This document shows positions 17,006 to 24,352 of a stretch of 64,000 bases of DNA, in pieces. The notes under the pieces are model-generated. The model was given only the letters and a program-made list of their open reading frames with translations, made no database searches and had not been told where the DNA came from. Numbering within the stretch: the stretch's first letter is position 1; each line of letters starts with the position of its first letter. A program made the position numbers and the translations under genes. The stretch spans positions 1 through 64,000 of the forward strand of contig JAKFCX010000015.1 of the NCBI GenBank assembly GCA_036676415.1. Reading direction: 5' to 3'. Origin of the DNA: JAEZDC01 sp036676415 (GTDB taxonomy: Bacteria; Bacteroidota; Bacteroidia; Chitinophagales; Chitinophagaceae).

Positions 17006-18178
17006 ATGAATGAAGGAAAGAAAGTTGAAGTGAGTCCCGATAGCTATTGGGACAACGAAGATGCCCGTACCACGAAAGCTGACAAAATAAAAATGAACGC
17101 TACCACACCGATAAAATCTTTATTCTGGAAACGTCTCAGAAAAAACAAAGGTGCACTTGCTGGTGTAGTGGTCATTATATTTTCATTCCTGTTGTTTTTA
17201 TTTGCCTACATTGTTGCTCCTGATAATACACCGTTTGCAAATACAATTATCCCGGAAATTGGAAGTAAGAAACCGGGCTATTCTATTCAATTACTCCAGG
17301 TAAAAAAAGAACGAGATATTGAACACAGGAATTTTATTTCTAAGCTGATCAATGGAAAAGAGAGCAACTACAATCTCGTGCCGATCAACAGCTTTCAAAG
17401 AAATGGAGACAGCATCATCGTCGATAAATTCGTGGATGAAGGAATTAGCGAAAGACAATCGTACAATATTGCACAATTAGCCGAAGAACCTGTAATAAAA
17501 AGAACTTATCATGTAGGCACGGATAAATTTGGAAGAGATATTTTAAGTCGTTTAATAGTTGGGGTAAGAGTGAGTTTAAGTGTAGGTTTTATTGCTGTAT
17601 TAATCTCTTTAACCATTGGAATTTTATTAGGATCACTTGCAGGCTATTTCAGAGGATGGATTGATGATGTGATCATGTGGTTCATTAATGTTATCTGGAG
17701 TATTCCAACTTTATTATTGGTGTTTGCCATCACACTTGCTTTGGGAAAAGGTTTCTGGCAAGTGTTCATTGCTGTGGGATTAACCATGTGGGTGAATGTT
17801 GCAAGACTGGTCCGCGGACAGGTTTTAGCTGCAAGAGAAATGGAATACGTTGAAGCAGCAAGAGCACTGGGCTTTTCAAACACAAGGATCATATTCAATC
17901 ATATTCTTCCCAATATTTTAGGACCTGTTATGGTAATTGCTGCCAGCAACTTTGCTTCCGCCATTGTTATTGAAGCAGGTTTGAGTTTTCTCGGTGTAGG
18001 TGTTCAGCCACCACAACCAAGCTGGGGATTGATGATAAAAGAGAACTACAATTTTATCATCACCAATAATCCTATGCTGGCATTGGCACCAGGAATTGCC
18101 ATTATGTTATTGGTACTTGCGTTTAACCTTTTTGGAAATGGATTGAGAGATGCTTTGAATGTGAAGGCAAAACTTTGA
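17006..18178 (+). CDS. ABC transporter permease, OppC/DppC type
   Basis: 390 residues. A cytosolic N-terminus, first helix (about 48-70), a large periplasmic insert of ~115 residues, then the BPD_transp_1 domain starting at GTDKFGRDILSRL. The EAA loop EYVEAARALGFSNTRIIFNHILPN (read in two parts, about residues 275-298) contacts the ATPases. It would form the C-type half of a di/oligopeptide or nickel importer. No partner permease, ATPase or binding protein is in the window, so it must pair with genes elsewhere, as is common in Bacteroidota. An unusual two-arm inverted repeat follows the stop. Confidence 0.93.
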   Translation: MNEGKKVEVSPDSYWDNEDARTTKADKIKMNATTPIKSLFWKRLRKNKGALAGVVVIIFSFLLFLFAYIVAPDNTPFANTIIPEIGSKKPGYSIQLLQVKKERDIEHRNFISKLINGKESNYNLVPINSFQRNGDSIIVDKFVDEGISERQSYNIAQLAEEPVIKRTYHVGTDKFGRDILSRLIVGVRVSLSVGFIAVLISLTIGILLGSLAGYFRGWIDDVIMWFINVIWSIPTLLLVFAITLALGKGFWQVFIAVGLTMWVNVARLVRGQVLAAREMEYVEAARALGFSNTRIIFNHILPNILGPVMVIAASNFASAIVIEAGLSFLGVGVQPPQPSWGLMIKENYNFIITNNPMLALAPGIAIMLLVLAFNLFGNGLRDALNVKAKL

Positions 18179-18180
18179 TT

Positions 18181-18290
18181 ACCACATAGTGACATAGGCA
18201 CATAAATAAACAATGGCGGAAACAGATTTAGAAGCTCCTTTCTTGTTTATTCATATGCCTTTTCCTATGTTTCTAATGAGTCTATGTGGT
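18181..18290. repeat. Long imperfect inverted repeat between convergent genes
   Basis: Outer arms ACCACATAG (18181-18189) and CTATGTGGT (18282-18290) and inner arms AATAAACAA (18205-18213) and TTGTTTATT (18243-18251) are perfect complements. Between them the right arm is longer by about 15 bases. It could act as a bidirectional transcription stop for the permease gene and the Lrp gene, or be a decayed mobile repeat. Confidence 0.6.
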
Positions 18291-18292
18291 AT

Positions 18293-18757
18293 TTATATCA
18301 CTGCAACATTCCGCTTAAAACTTTCTTCCAGCGAAATAAACGTTTCCGTTCTTTCAATACCTTTTATCTTTTGCAATTCATCATGCAATACAAACTTTAA
18401 CTGGTTGATGTCCTTACAAACAATCTCTGCAAACATGCTGTAGTTGCCTGTTGTATAATTCACACGAATGATCTCCGGTATCTTTCTCAGTTCTTTTGCC
18501 ACCTGGTCATACAAAGAACTTTTTTCCAGGTACACACCAATAAAAGCAATCACATCATAACCCATTGCTTTAATATCTACTTTCAGTTTGGTTCCTCTTA
18601 CAATGCCCATTTCCTGTAATTTCTTAATGCGTACATGAATGGTTCCACCGGAAACAAATAATTTCTTACCAAGATCGGCATAAGATATCTCAGCATTTTC
18701 CTGCATATGATGGATGATCTGGAGGTCTAATTTGTCAAGATTTAATTTTGCTGCCAT
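18293..18757 (-). CDS. Lrp/AsnC family transcriptional regulator
   Basis: 154 residues. N-terminal winged helix-turn-helix with LDLQIIHHMQENAEISYADL and GGTIHVRIKKLQEMGIVRG (residues about 8-55), then a C-terminal ligand-sensing RAM domain (DVIAFIGVYLEKSS onwards). Lrp/AsnC proteins are feast/famine regulators responding to amino acids. It is not adjacent to an amino-acid gene on its own strand. A TAAGTTTG promoter element lies 25 bases upstream of the start. Confidence 0.93.
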   Translation of the reverse strand: MAAKLNLDKLDLQIIHHMQENAEISYADLGKKLFVSGGTIHVRIKKLQEMGIVRGTKLKVDIKAMGYDVIAFIGVYLEKSSLYDQVAKELRKIPEIIRVNYTTGNYSMFAEIVCKDINQLKFVLHDELQKIKGIERTETFISLEESFKRNVAVI

Positions 18758-18782
18758 TTAGATGGTGGTTTTTAAATGAAAT

Positions 18783-18790
18783 CAAACTTA
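18783..18790 (-). promoter_or_regulatory. Candidate -7 element for the Lrp gene
   Basis: TAAGTTTG on the minus strand, exact match to TAnnTTTG, 25 bases before the ATG; a weak -33 (ATTG) lies 16 bases further upstream. Confidence 0.45.
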
Positions 18791-18865
18791 TAAAAGATTA
18801 ATTAGACAATTTCGAAAGTTATAAAAATAATGTTCGAAAATATTCAACAAATAAGCGATACACTT

Positions 18866-18873
18866 TAATATTG
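18866..18873 (+). promoter_or_regulatory. Candidate promoter element for the tRNA-like RNA
   Basis: TAATATTG, one mismatch to TAnnTTTG, on the plus strand. Transcription would begin near 18880, about 25 bases before the tRNA-like fold at 18906. Confidence 0.3.
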
Positions 18874-18905
18874 TGGTAGCAAACAAGCAAAAGCTCTTTT
18901 AATAC

Positions 18906-19076
18906 TGTGGGGTGATGAAATTTTTGGCAGACATGCCCTCTCGTCTCGAGGGTGGGGAGCAAAGAACAAACTTAATGTAGAGCCGACGTTACCAATGGTA
19001 AGGCCGACCAGGGTTGACCACTAAACTTTGCATTTCAGCTAACTTCCCCGTGAAGGTTCGATCCCTTCCTCCACAG
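18906..19076 (+). ncRNA. tRNA-Leu-like structured RNA with a giant variable region (candidate)
   Basis: Folded by eye: acceptor stem TGTGGGG (18906-18912) with CTCCACA (19069-19075), 7 pairs including one G-U; T8/G9; D stem ATG/CAT around a loop containing TTGGCAGA; anticodon-like stem CCCTC/GAGGG with loop TCGTCTC; T arm GAAGG-TTCGATC-CCTTC. The D-arm wording TGATGAAAT...TTGGCAGACATGCC closely recalls bacterial tRNA-Leu. Between the anticodon stem and T arm are ~95 bases instead of 12-20, themselves pairing GGGGAG with CTTCCCC and GCAAAG with CTTTGC. Position 33 is C, not U, and no CCA is encoded, so it is unlikely to be a normal tRNA. It lies in a 470-base gene-free stretch and is followed by a strong terminator. 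Confidence 0.55.
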
Positions 19077-19095
19077 CTGCGATTTCTCATGGGAT

Positions 19096-19128
19096 AAAGC
19101 CTTGTAGCATTTATGTTACAGGGCTTTT
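19096..19128 (+). terminator. Terminator following the tRNA-like RNA
   Basis: AAAGCCTTGTA (19096-19106) and TACAGGGCTTT (19117-19127) form an 11-pair stem with one G-U, a 10-base loop and a T-run. No protein gene precedes it on this strand, so it most likely ends the RNA at 18906-19076. Confidence 0.75.
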
Positions 19129-19167
19129 GTGTTTTGGGTACTTGGCAAAGTATTTCAATTAAGCTCT

Positions 19168-19179
19168 GTTGCGTCGCAC
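19168..19179 (+). repeat. Dispersed intergenic repeat, partial copy 4
   Basis: GTTGCGTCGCAC core, 50 bases upstream of the DUF1801 start. Confidence 0.6.
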
Positions 19180-19229
19180 GCTTCAACTGAATAACTTTAT
19201 TGAGCAATCATTTATTAAACTATCATCTC

Positions 19230-19643
19230 ATGGGGAAACTCGCACAAATAAAAACCAAACAAACCGATTCCAGTGTTGCAGATTTCATTGCTTCCGTTGC
19301 TGATGAACAGAAACGGAGAGACAGCCTTGTTTTATTAAAGCTGATGGAAAAAGCATCGAAGGAAAAACCGAAAATGTGGGGTGCTTCAATGATTGGCTTT
19401 GGTAATATGGTATATAAGAGTTCGGCTACAGGCAGAGAAGTTGAATGGTTCAGAATTGGATTTTCGCCACGTAAAGCTAACCTGTCATTGCATCTTACCA
19501 TAGATATTAAAGCTCATGCCGAAGCTTTAGAGAAACTAGGGAAGTATAAAACAGGAGCAGGTTGTCTTTACATCAATAAACTGGAAGATGTAGACATGAA
19601 AGTGCTCGAGGCAATGATTAAAGAAGCATTGAATAAAAAATAG
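19230..19643 (+). CDS. DUF1801 (YdhG-like) protein
   Basis: 137 residues from ATG 19230; the frame extends to a TTG at 19200, but family sequence begins at MGKLAQIKTK. Recognisable DUF1801 features are SVADFIASVADEQKRRDS near the N-terminus, KPKMWGASMIGFGNMVYK, EWFRIGFSPRKANLSLHL and a final KLEDVDMKVLEAMIKEA. These small soluble proteins resemble the YdhG/frataxin-like fold; biochemical role is unknown. It stands alone behind the RNA terminator and a repeat copy. Confidence 0.85.
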   Translation: MGKLAQIKTKQTDSSVADFIASVADEQKRRDSLVLLKLMEKASKEKPKMWGASMIGFGNMVYKSSATGREVEWFRIGFSPRKANLSLHLTIDIKAHAEALEKLGKYKTGAGCLYINKLEDVDMKVLEAMIKEALNKK

Positions 19644-19670
19644 CTTGGATGGTTTTGCTCAATCAACTTC

Positions 19671-19688
19671 AGAACGTTGAAGTGAGTA
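19671..19688 (-). repeat. Possible degenerate copy of the dispersed repeat
   Basis: AGAACGTTGAAGTGAGTA resembles the AGAACGTACAAGTGAGTG seen at the type B arms (51205-51222 and, reversed, 58279-58296), and TGACACAACAGAAGC appears at 19741. Both pieces together suggest an eroded and interrupted copy. Confidence 0.35.
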
Positions 19689-19783
19689 CCTCTGTATTTT
19701 GATTTTTCATTTTTGTATCGGTGAATCTCCTTCGTCGATTTGACACAACAGAAGCTCAATAGTACCACTTCTGCTAAGCAAAT

Positions 19784-19811
19784 AAAAAAGTCCTGCAGTT
19801 TAATGCAGGAC
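19784..19811 (-). terminator. Terminator after the FAD/Rieske oxidoreductase gene
   Basis: GTCCTGCA (19790-19797) and TGCAGGAC (19804-19811) with a 6-base loop; on the minus strand a T6 run follows. It lies 50 bases past the stop at 19860. Confidence 0.85.
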
Positions 19812-19859
19812 AATATATAAATCATGCTTCGAGAGCCTCAGCATCACATTATCATAAGA

Positions 19860-21395
19860 TCAATCAACCTTCACCAGGTCTTTCAGCTCAACAATCTCAA
19901 GATCTCTACTTGCAGGACCAGTGATCACTTTTCCATCGGCTGTATATCTTGCTCCATGACAAGGACAGTCCCAGCTTTTTTCACTGGTATTCCACTGCAC
20001 AATACATTTTGCATGGGTGCAAACAGGGTTCACAGCATGCAAACAACCTCTTTCATCACGATATAATGCAATCGATTCTCCTTCATATTTCACTACTCTG
20101 CCTTCACCTTTTGCAATTTCGACCAGGCTTTCGATCTTTTCTTTTGAAAGACGTTTACCGATAAACTCCTTCACCACATCTGCATTCTCTTTTATAAAAT
20201 TGGTGAAGCCGGCAACTGGTTTTATCCGGCTCGGACAAAAGAGATCCTTATAGTCACTTTTACCAGTAACCAAGAGATCGGCCAATAGTTTTGCAGCAAC
20301 ATGAGAATAGGTCATACCATTTCCGCTGAACCCTGTTGCTACAAACACATTGTCTGTAAACCCTGGTAAATGTCCGATGTATGGAAGTCCGTCTGATGGT
20401 TCAAAATATTCTGATGACCATTTGAATGAGACCTCTTCAATATCATAATACTTGCTTAAGTAACTGTCCAGTTTTGTAAAACAGAAATCTGTATTCTCGT
20501 TATGTCCGGTTTTATGATCTTCACCTCCGGCAATAAGATATTTGGATCCATTTACATCCTGTGTTCTGAAGTAGTGATATGGGTCATGCATATCATACAC
20601 CAACGCATCAGGATATTTATTATCGGCCAGTTTTACTGCCAAAGCATAACTTCTATACGGGGCACAACGAAAATGCAACAGGTTAATACCTGGCGGAATG
20701 TGTGTGGCAAAGATCATTTTCCTTGCACGGATAACGCCCAGGTTTGTTTTTGCTTCTGCAAGACCATTGCTTTCGAAGCTTTCCAGTTTGCAATTTTGCA
20801 CAATATGGCCTCCCGCATCTTCATAAGCCTCTGCAATACCATAAAGATATTTTGATGCGTGAAATTGTGCCTGGCCGGAGAATTTTACGGCCTTTTCAAA
20901 GGGAATTGGCAAAGGGATATCGTTGGTATAATTAATATCCATCCCGGCTTTCCGTGAGCATTCAATTATTTTATCCAAATCCTCAGATTGCTTTGCATTT
21001 TGCGAATACAAATAGCCATCTTTATAACTGAAGCCACAATCAATATTATACTCGTCAACATTTTTTTTGATTAATTCTATTGCTTTGCTGGCAGCCTGGA
21101 AAACAAGCTGTGCACTCTTTTCCCCGAATTTGTTTTCAAGCACATCATATGAGGTATCGAGAAAGGTATTTAAATGAGCAGTTGTACCACCTGTGGTGCC
21201 AAAACCTATTGTACATGCTTCAATAAGTAAACACTGCTTCCCTGCTTTCTGTAGTTCTAAAGCTGTTGATAGTCCTGTGATTCCTCCACCGACAATCAAT
21301 ACATCAACAATTTTTTCGGGAACGATCTTGTGTTTTGGAGAGTAAACAGGCATGGCCTCCTGCCACAAACTTTTGTTTGCACCGTCTCTATGCAT
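19860..21395 (-). CDS. FAD-dependent oxidoreductase fused to a Rieske domain
   Basis: 511 residues. The N-terminal DAO-type domain begins with the dinucleotide-binding VLIVGGGITGLSTALEL (about residues 33-49) and IEACTIGFGTTGGTT. The C-terminal ~80 residues form a Rieske [2Fe-2S] centre: VCTHAKC (Cys-x-His) and DCPCHGARY (Cys-x-x-His) at about residues 460-485. Such fusions occur widely in soil bacteria and are related to gamma-glutamylputrescine or glycine oxidases; the substrate is not known. An oxidised amine is a reasonable guess. No signal peptide is evident. It is a single gene ended by the hairpin at 19790-19811. Confidence 0.9.
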   Translation of the reverse strand: MHRDGANKSLWQEAMPVYSPKHKIVPEKIVDVLIVGGGITGLSTALELQKAGKQCLLIEACTIGFGTTGGTTAHLNTFLDTSYDVLENKFGEKSAQLVFQAASKAIELIKKNVDEYNIDCGFSYKDGYLYSQNAKQSEDLDKIIECSRKAGMDINYTNDIPLPIPFEKAVKFSGQAQFHASKYLYGIAEAYEDAGGHIVQNCKLESFESNGLAEAKTNLGVIRARKMIFATHIPPGINLLHFRCAPYRSYALAVKLADNKYPDALVYDMHDPYHYFRTQDVNGSKYLIAGGEDHKTGHNENTDFCFTKLDSYLSKYYDIEEVSFKWSSEYFEPSDGLPYIGHLPGFTDNVFVATGFSGNGMTYSHVAAKLLADLLVTGKSDYKDLFCPSRIKPVAGFTNFIKENADVVKEFIGKRLSKEKIESLVEIAKGEGRVVKYEGESIALYRDERGCLHAVNPVCTHAKCIVQWNTSEKSWDCPCHGARYTADGKVITGPASRDLEIVELKDLVKVD

Positions 21396-21435
21396 AGCAA
21401 GCTTTTCTTACCATCTGGAAAAACTATGCCTAGGT

Positions 21436-22617
21436 TTATACCGTATCCCCTGTTGCAGATTTGTTGACTACTTTCTTAATGACTACATCAAGTTCTTTAC
21501 AGGAAAGTTCCATATGATCAAGCAGTTCGTTATCTGGTTTTTCTTCTTTACTATTACTATGTCTCAGAAGATCAATGAGCCCTAAGATATTGGCCAGGGG
21601 TCTTCTCACTTCGTGAGATTGTATCCAGGCAACTTCTTTTAATCGGCTTACCTGTTCTTTGATCTGGTTCTCCGATTCTATTCTGCTGGTAATGTCCCTG
21701 GCAAAACATCCTACGCTAAACACTTCACCTGCATCGTTAACAATAGGATTAAGAATTATCTCAAACCATTCTTTTTTACCATTGGTTTCTACTTCCTGTT
21801 CAATACGTAATTTCTTACCACCGAAAGCCTCTTTCATATAGTTATGCCAGTTATGAATAAGCCAGGTTGAAGGAAGCTTTTTAACGTCTATCTTTTTGCT
21901 TAACTGTAAATCAAACCCTGTTGCTGCTCTGAATTTATCTTTGAACGCTTCATTAACTGCTACTACAAGTCCATCTTTATCTACCATCCATATAAGGTCA
22001 TCTGTATTGTTGATGAGACCTCTCAGTTTACTTTCGGATATCTGTACTCTTTTCTGAGCCTGTATCTGTTCATCTATATCAAATGCTACTACAACTCTTG
22101 CATTCCTGTTTCCAAATATGGCTGCATGCGAAGCAATTCTTACGTAAAATATTTTTCCATCCTTATCAATATGTTTCCAGATACCCGATTCGTGATAAGG
22201 TTTGTCTTCAAGGCTTTTCAGAAACATGAGAATGGCCTCATGTTCTTCAGATGGACGAATATCAAGTAGTGTCATACTCCTGAATTCATCGTAGCTATAC
22301 TTGTATTTAGCAATTGCAGCATCGTTAACGGTAAGGAATTTCAGTGTTTTTGTATCAAACACATACATTGGTTGCGGACTTTCCTTGAACAGCTTACGAT
22401 AGTTCTGTTCATTGATCCTGATCTTACGATAGGAATAGTGGGTAACCCAGAAAAGAATAATGGCTGTAACTAGAACAAATGCAAAACCCTTAATGCTTTG
22501 AACGGTGGTAAGGTAATGATCAGGCACTAACTCGTCGGCCAAACCATCACTGAGAACTATCCATAAAATAGCAACAAGAAAATAAATAATGGCTATCCTT
22601 AAGGGATAATTTCTCAT
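21436..22617 (-). CDS. Membrane PAS sensor with histidine-kinase dimerisation helix but no ATPase domain
   Basis: 393 residues. Two helices at the N-terminus (about 7-25 and 40-58) are followed by two PAS domains (about 72-190 and 195-315) and an H-box: AWIQSHEVRRPLANILGLIDLLR at about residues 335-357 (read in two parts). The protein stops ~40 residues later; N, G1 and G2 boxes of HATPase_c are absent. The phosphoacceptor histidine and second helix are present, so it may dimerise with or be phosphorylated by another kinase. A downstream frameshifted ATPase was looked for at 21396-21435 and is not there; the oxidoreductase gene begins at once. Confidence 0.85.
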   Translation of the reverse strand: MRNYPLRIAIIYFLVAILWIVLSDGLADELVPDHYLTTVQSIKGFAFVLVTAIILFWVTHYSYRKIRINEQNYRKLFKESPQPMYVFDTKTLKFLTVNDAAIAKYKYSYDEFRSMTLLDIRPSEEHEAILMFLKSLEDKPYHESGIWKHIDKDGKIFYVRIASHAAIFGNRNARVVVAFDIDEQIQAQKRVQISESKLRGLINNTDDLIWMVDKDGLVVAVNEAFKDKFRAATGFDLQLSKKIDVKKLPSTWLIHNWHNYMKEAFGGKKLRIEQEVETNGKKEWFEIILNPIVNDAGEVFSVGCFARDITSRIESENQIKEQVSRLKEVAWIQSHEVRRPLANILGLIDLLRHSNSKEEKPDNELLDHMELSCKELDVVIKKVVNKSATGDTV

Positions 22618-22697
22618 ATGGAATGAATAAGCCCAATCAAGTTAGGCATTAATTCAAACACAGAAAGCATTAGTAACTAAAAACTTATCTCATTAAA

Positions 22698-23789
22698 TCA
22701 GACAAATGGAAACTTAGCCACTTTCGCTTTTACCGGGGTGTTCCTGATATCGATAAATATCTCGGTATCTAATCCTGCATTTTCCAAAGTAACATAACCA
22801 AGGCCTATACCTTTATTTAGTGAGGGAGATTGTGTTCCGCTGGTGACTTTACCAATTTCATTTCCGGCGGCATCTTTAATGATGTAATCGTGCCTTGGAA
22901 TTCCACGATCGATCATTTCAAAGCCAACCAGTTTTCTTTTCATTCCTTCCGCTTTCTGTTTTTCCAGGATTTCTTTTGCAGTAAAATGTGTTGGCTTATT
23001 CAATTTAGTGATCCATCCTAACCCAGCTTCTAAAGGTGAGGTGGTATCATCAATATCATTTCCATAAAGACAATAACCCATCTCTAATCTTAGTGTATCT
23101 CTTGCAGCAAGGCCAATTGGCTTTATCCCCTGTGCTGATCCTGCTTCAAAAATGGCATCCCAGATTTTACCAGCATTATCATTCTCGTCTTCAAAATAAA
23201 TTTCAACTCCACCACTACCGGTATAACCTGTTGCACTGATCAGTACATTTTCTACACCTGCAAATGTTCCTTTTACAAACGTGTAGTATTTAAGATTCAT
23301 GATATCCAGTTCTGTTAACTGCTGGAGAATTTTCGTAGCATTCGGACCCTGAATTGCCAGCAAACATGTTTTATCGCTGATATTGTGCATCTCAACATTC
23401 CTGGTGTTGTGTTTACTTACCCAGTTCCAGTCTTTTTCGATGTTAGATGCATTCACCACCAGCATGTACACTTTATTCTCTTCAATACAATATACAATAA
23501 GGTCATCTACAATACCACCGTTCTCGTTTGTAAAACAATTGTATTGAGCCTGGCCGTTCTTTATTTTGGACACATCGTTCGTGGTGACTCTTTGAATAAG
23601 ATCGAGTGCATTTTCACCTTTCAGCATAAATTCACCCATATGGCTTACATCAAAAACACCGGCATTTTTTCGAACAGCTGCATGTTCTTCATTGATGCTT
23701 GTATAGCTGATCGGCATGTTGTATCCTGCAAAAGATGCCATTTTAGCTCCGAGTGCAATATGCTTTTGGGTGAAAGGTGTATTCTTCAT
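22698..23789 (-). CDS. gcvT: Glycine cleavage system T protein (aminomethyltransferase)
   Basis: 363 residues, the standard length. It transfers the methylene group from the aminomethyl-lipoyl H protein to tetrahydrofolate, releasing ammonia. Motifs: MASFAGYNMPISY, FDVSHMGEF, the folate-binding LLAIQGPNA, TGYTGSGGVEIYFE, GLAARDTLRLEMGYCLYGND with the catalytic aspartate, and RGIPRHDY near the C-terminus. gcvH and gcvP are not in the window. A TATTTTTG element sits 18 bases upstream of the ATG. Confidence 0.96.
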   Translation of the reverse strand: MKNTPFTQKHIALGAKMASFAGYNMPISYTSINEEHAAVRKNAGVFDVSHMGEFMLKGENALDLIQRVTTNDVSKIKNGQAQYNCFTNENGGIVDDLIVYCIEENKVYMLVVNASNIEKDWNWVSKHNTRNVEMHNISDKTCLLAIQGPNATKILQQLTELDIMNLKYYTFVKGTFAGVENVLISATGYTGSGGVEIYFEDENDNAGKIWDAIFEAGSAQGIKPIGLAARDTLRLEMGYCLYGNDIDDTTSPLEAGLGWITKLNKPTHFTAKEILEKQKAEGMKRKLVGFEMIDRGIPRHDYIIKDAAGNEIGKVTSGTQSPSLNKGIGLGYVTLENAGLDTEIFIDIRNTPVKAKVAKFPFV

Positions 23790-23807
23790 GTGTAGTTGTT
23801 AAGGCGG

Positions 23808-23815
23808 CAAAAATA
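23808..23815 (-). promoter_or_regulatory. Candidate -7 element for gcvT
   Basis: TATTTTTG on the minus strand fits TAnnTTTG and ends 18 bases before the gcvT start. Confidence 0.4.
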
Positions 23816-23832
23816 AGTGAAGTAACTAAGCA

Positions 23833-23864
23833 GAAAAAACAAAAGCAACAGGATTGCTGTTGCT
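23833..23864 (-). terminator. Terminator after the small lipoprotein gene
   Basis: AGCAACAG (23844-23851) and CTGTTGCT (23857-23864), 5-base loop, followed on the minus strand by TTTGTTTTTT. It is eight bases past the stop at 23872. Confidence 0.85.
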
Positions 23865-23871
23865 TGATTGA

Positions 23872-24273
23872 TCAATGAACTATTTCTACCACAATGCATC
23901 CATCCCGTGATTTGATCTTGGTACTCCATCGTGTTCCATTGGTAGAGGCACTGATGTTTGTAAGATTTGTTCTCCTGCTAATCTTCAGCCTTGAAGAATA
24001 AAGGATCTTGCCGATACTGTCTTTTACTTCGATCGTATGCTTTCCAGACCTGATATTAGAATACAAAGCTTGTTTTTTTGATGGAAGCTCTTCACAACCA
24101 GGAGCCATTTCAGCATAGGGAAGGATACCTATGTTTTCCTTATCAACGAACAAATATCGTTGGTCTCTTGAAGGTGTTGTTGTACAGAAGAAAACATCCA
24201 TGCTTTGATTAAATTCATCGCTGCAGGATGAAAATGTAATGGCGGTAATAATAAGGGTGAGGAATTTTCTCAT
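23872..24273 (-). CDS. Small lipoprotein, unknown function
   Basis: 133 residues with a lipoprotein signal: MRKFLTLIITAITFSSC, cysteine at residue 17 followed by SDE. The mature part contains several further cysteines (FFCTT, PGCEEL, DGCIV) and a beta-rich pattern (KHTIEVKDSIGKILYSS). I recognise no domain. It is flanked by terminators on both sides and so is probably transcribed alone. An acidic residue after the lipid cysteine does not decide its membrane, though Bacteroidota surface export would be possible. Confidence 0.75.
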   Translation of the reverse strand: MRKFLTLIITAITFSSCSDEFNQSMDVFFCTTTPSRDQRYLFVDKENIGILPYAEMAPGCEELPSKKQALYSNIRSGKHTIEVKDSIGKILYSSRLKISRRTNLTNISASTNGTRWSTKIKSRDGCIVVEIVH

Positions 24274-24289
24274 ACAAAGTAGTTTTAAA

Positions 24290-24327
24290 AAGGGAAGAAC
24301 CCTCTCCTGTGATCAAGACAGGGTTCT
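24290..24327 (-). terminator. Probable terminator after the PspC-domain gene
   Basis: AGAACCCT (24296-24303) pairs with AGGGTTCT (24320-24327) around a 16-base loop; on the minus strand TTCCCTTTTT follows. It lies 25 bases past the stop at 24353. Confidence 0.6.
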
Positions 24328-24352
24328 GTTTAACTCCCAACTTCAACCGAGT

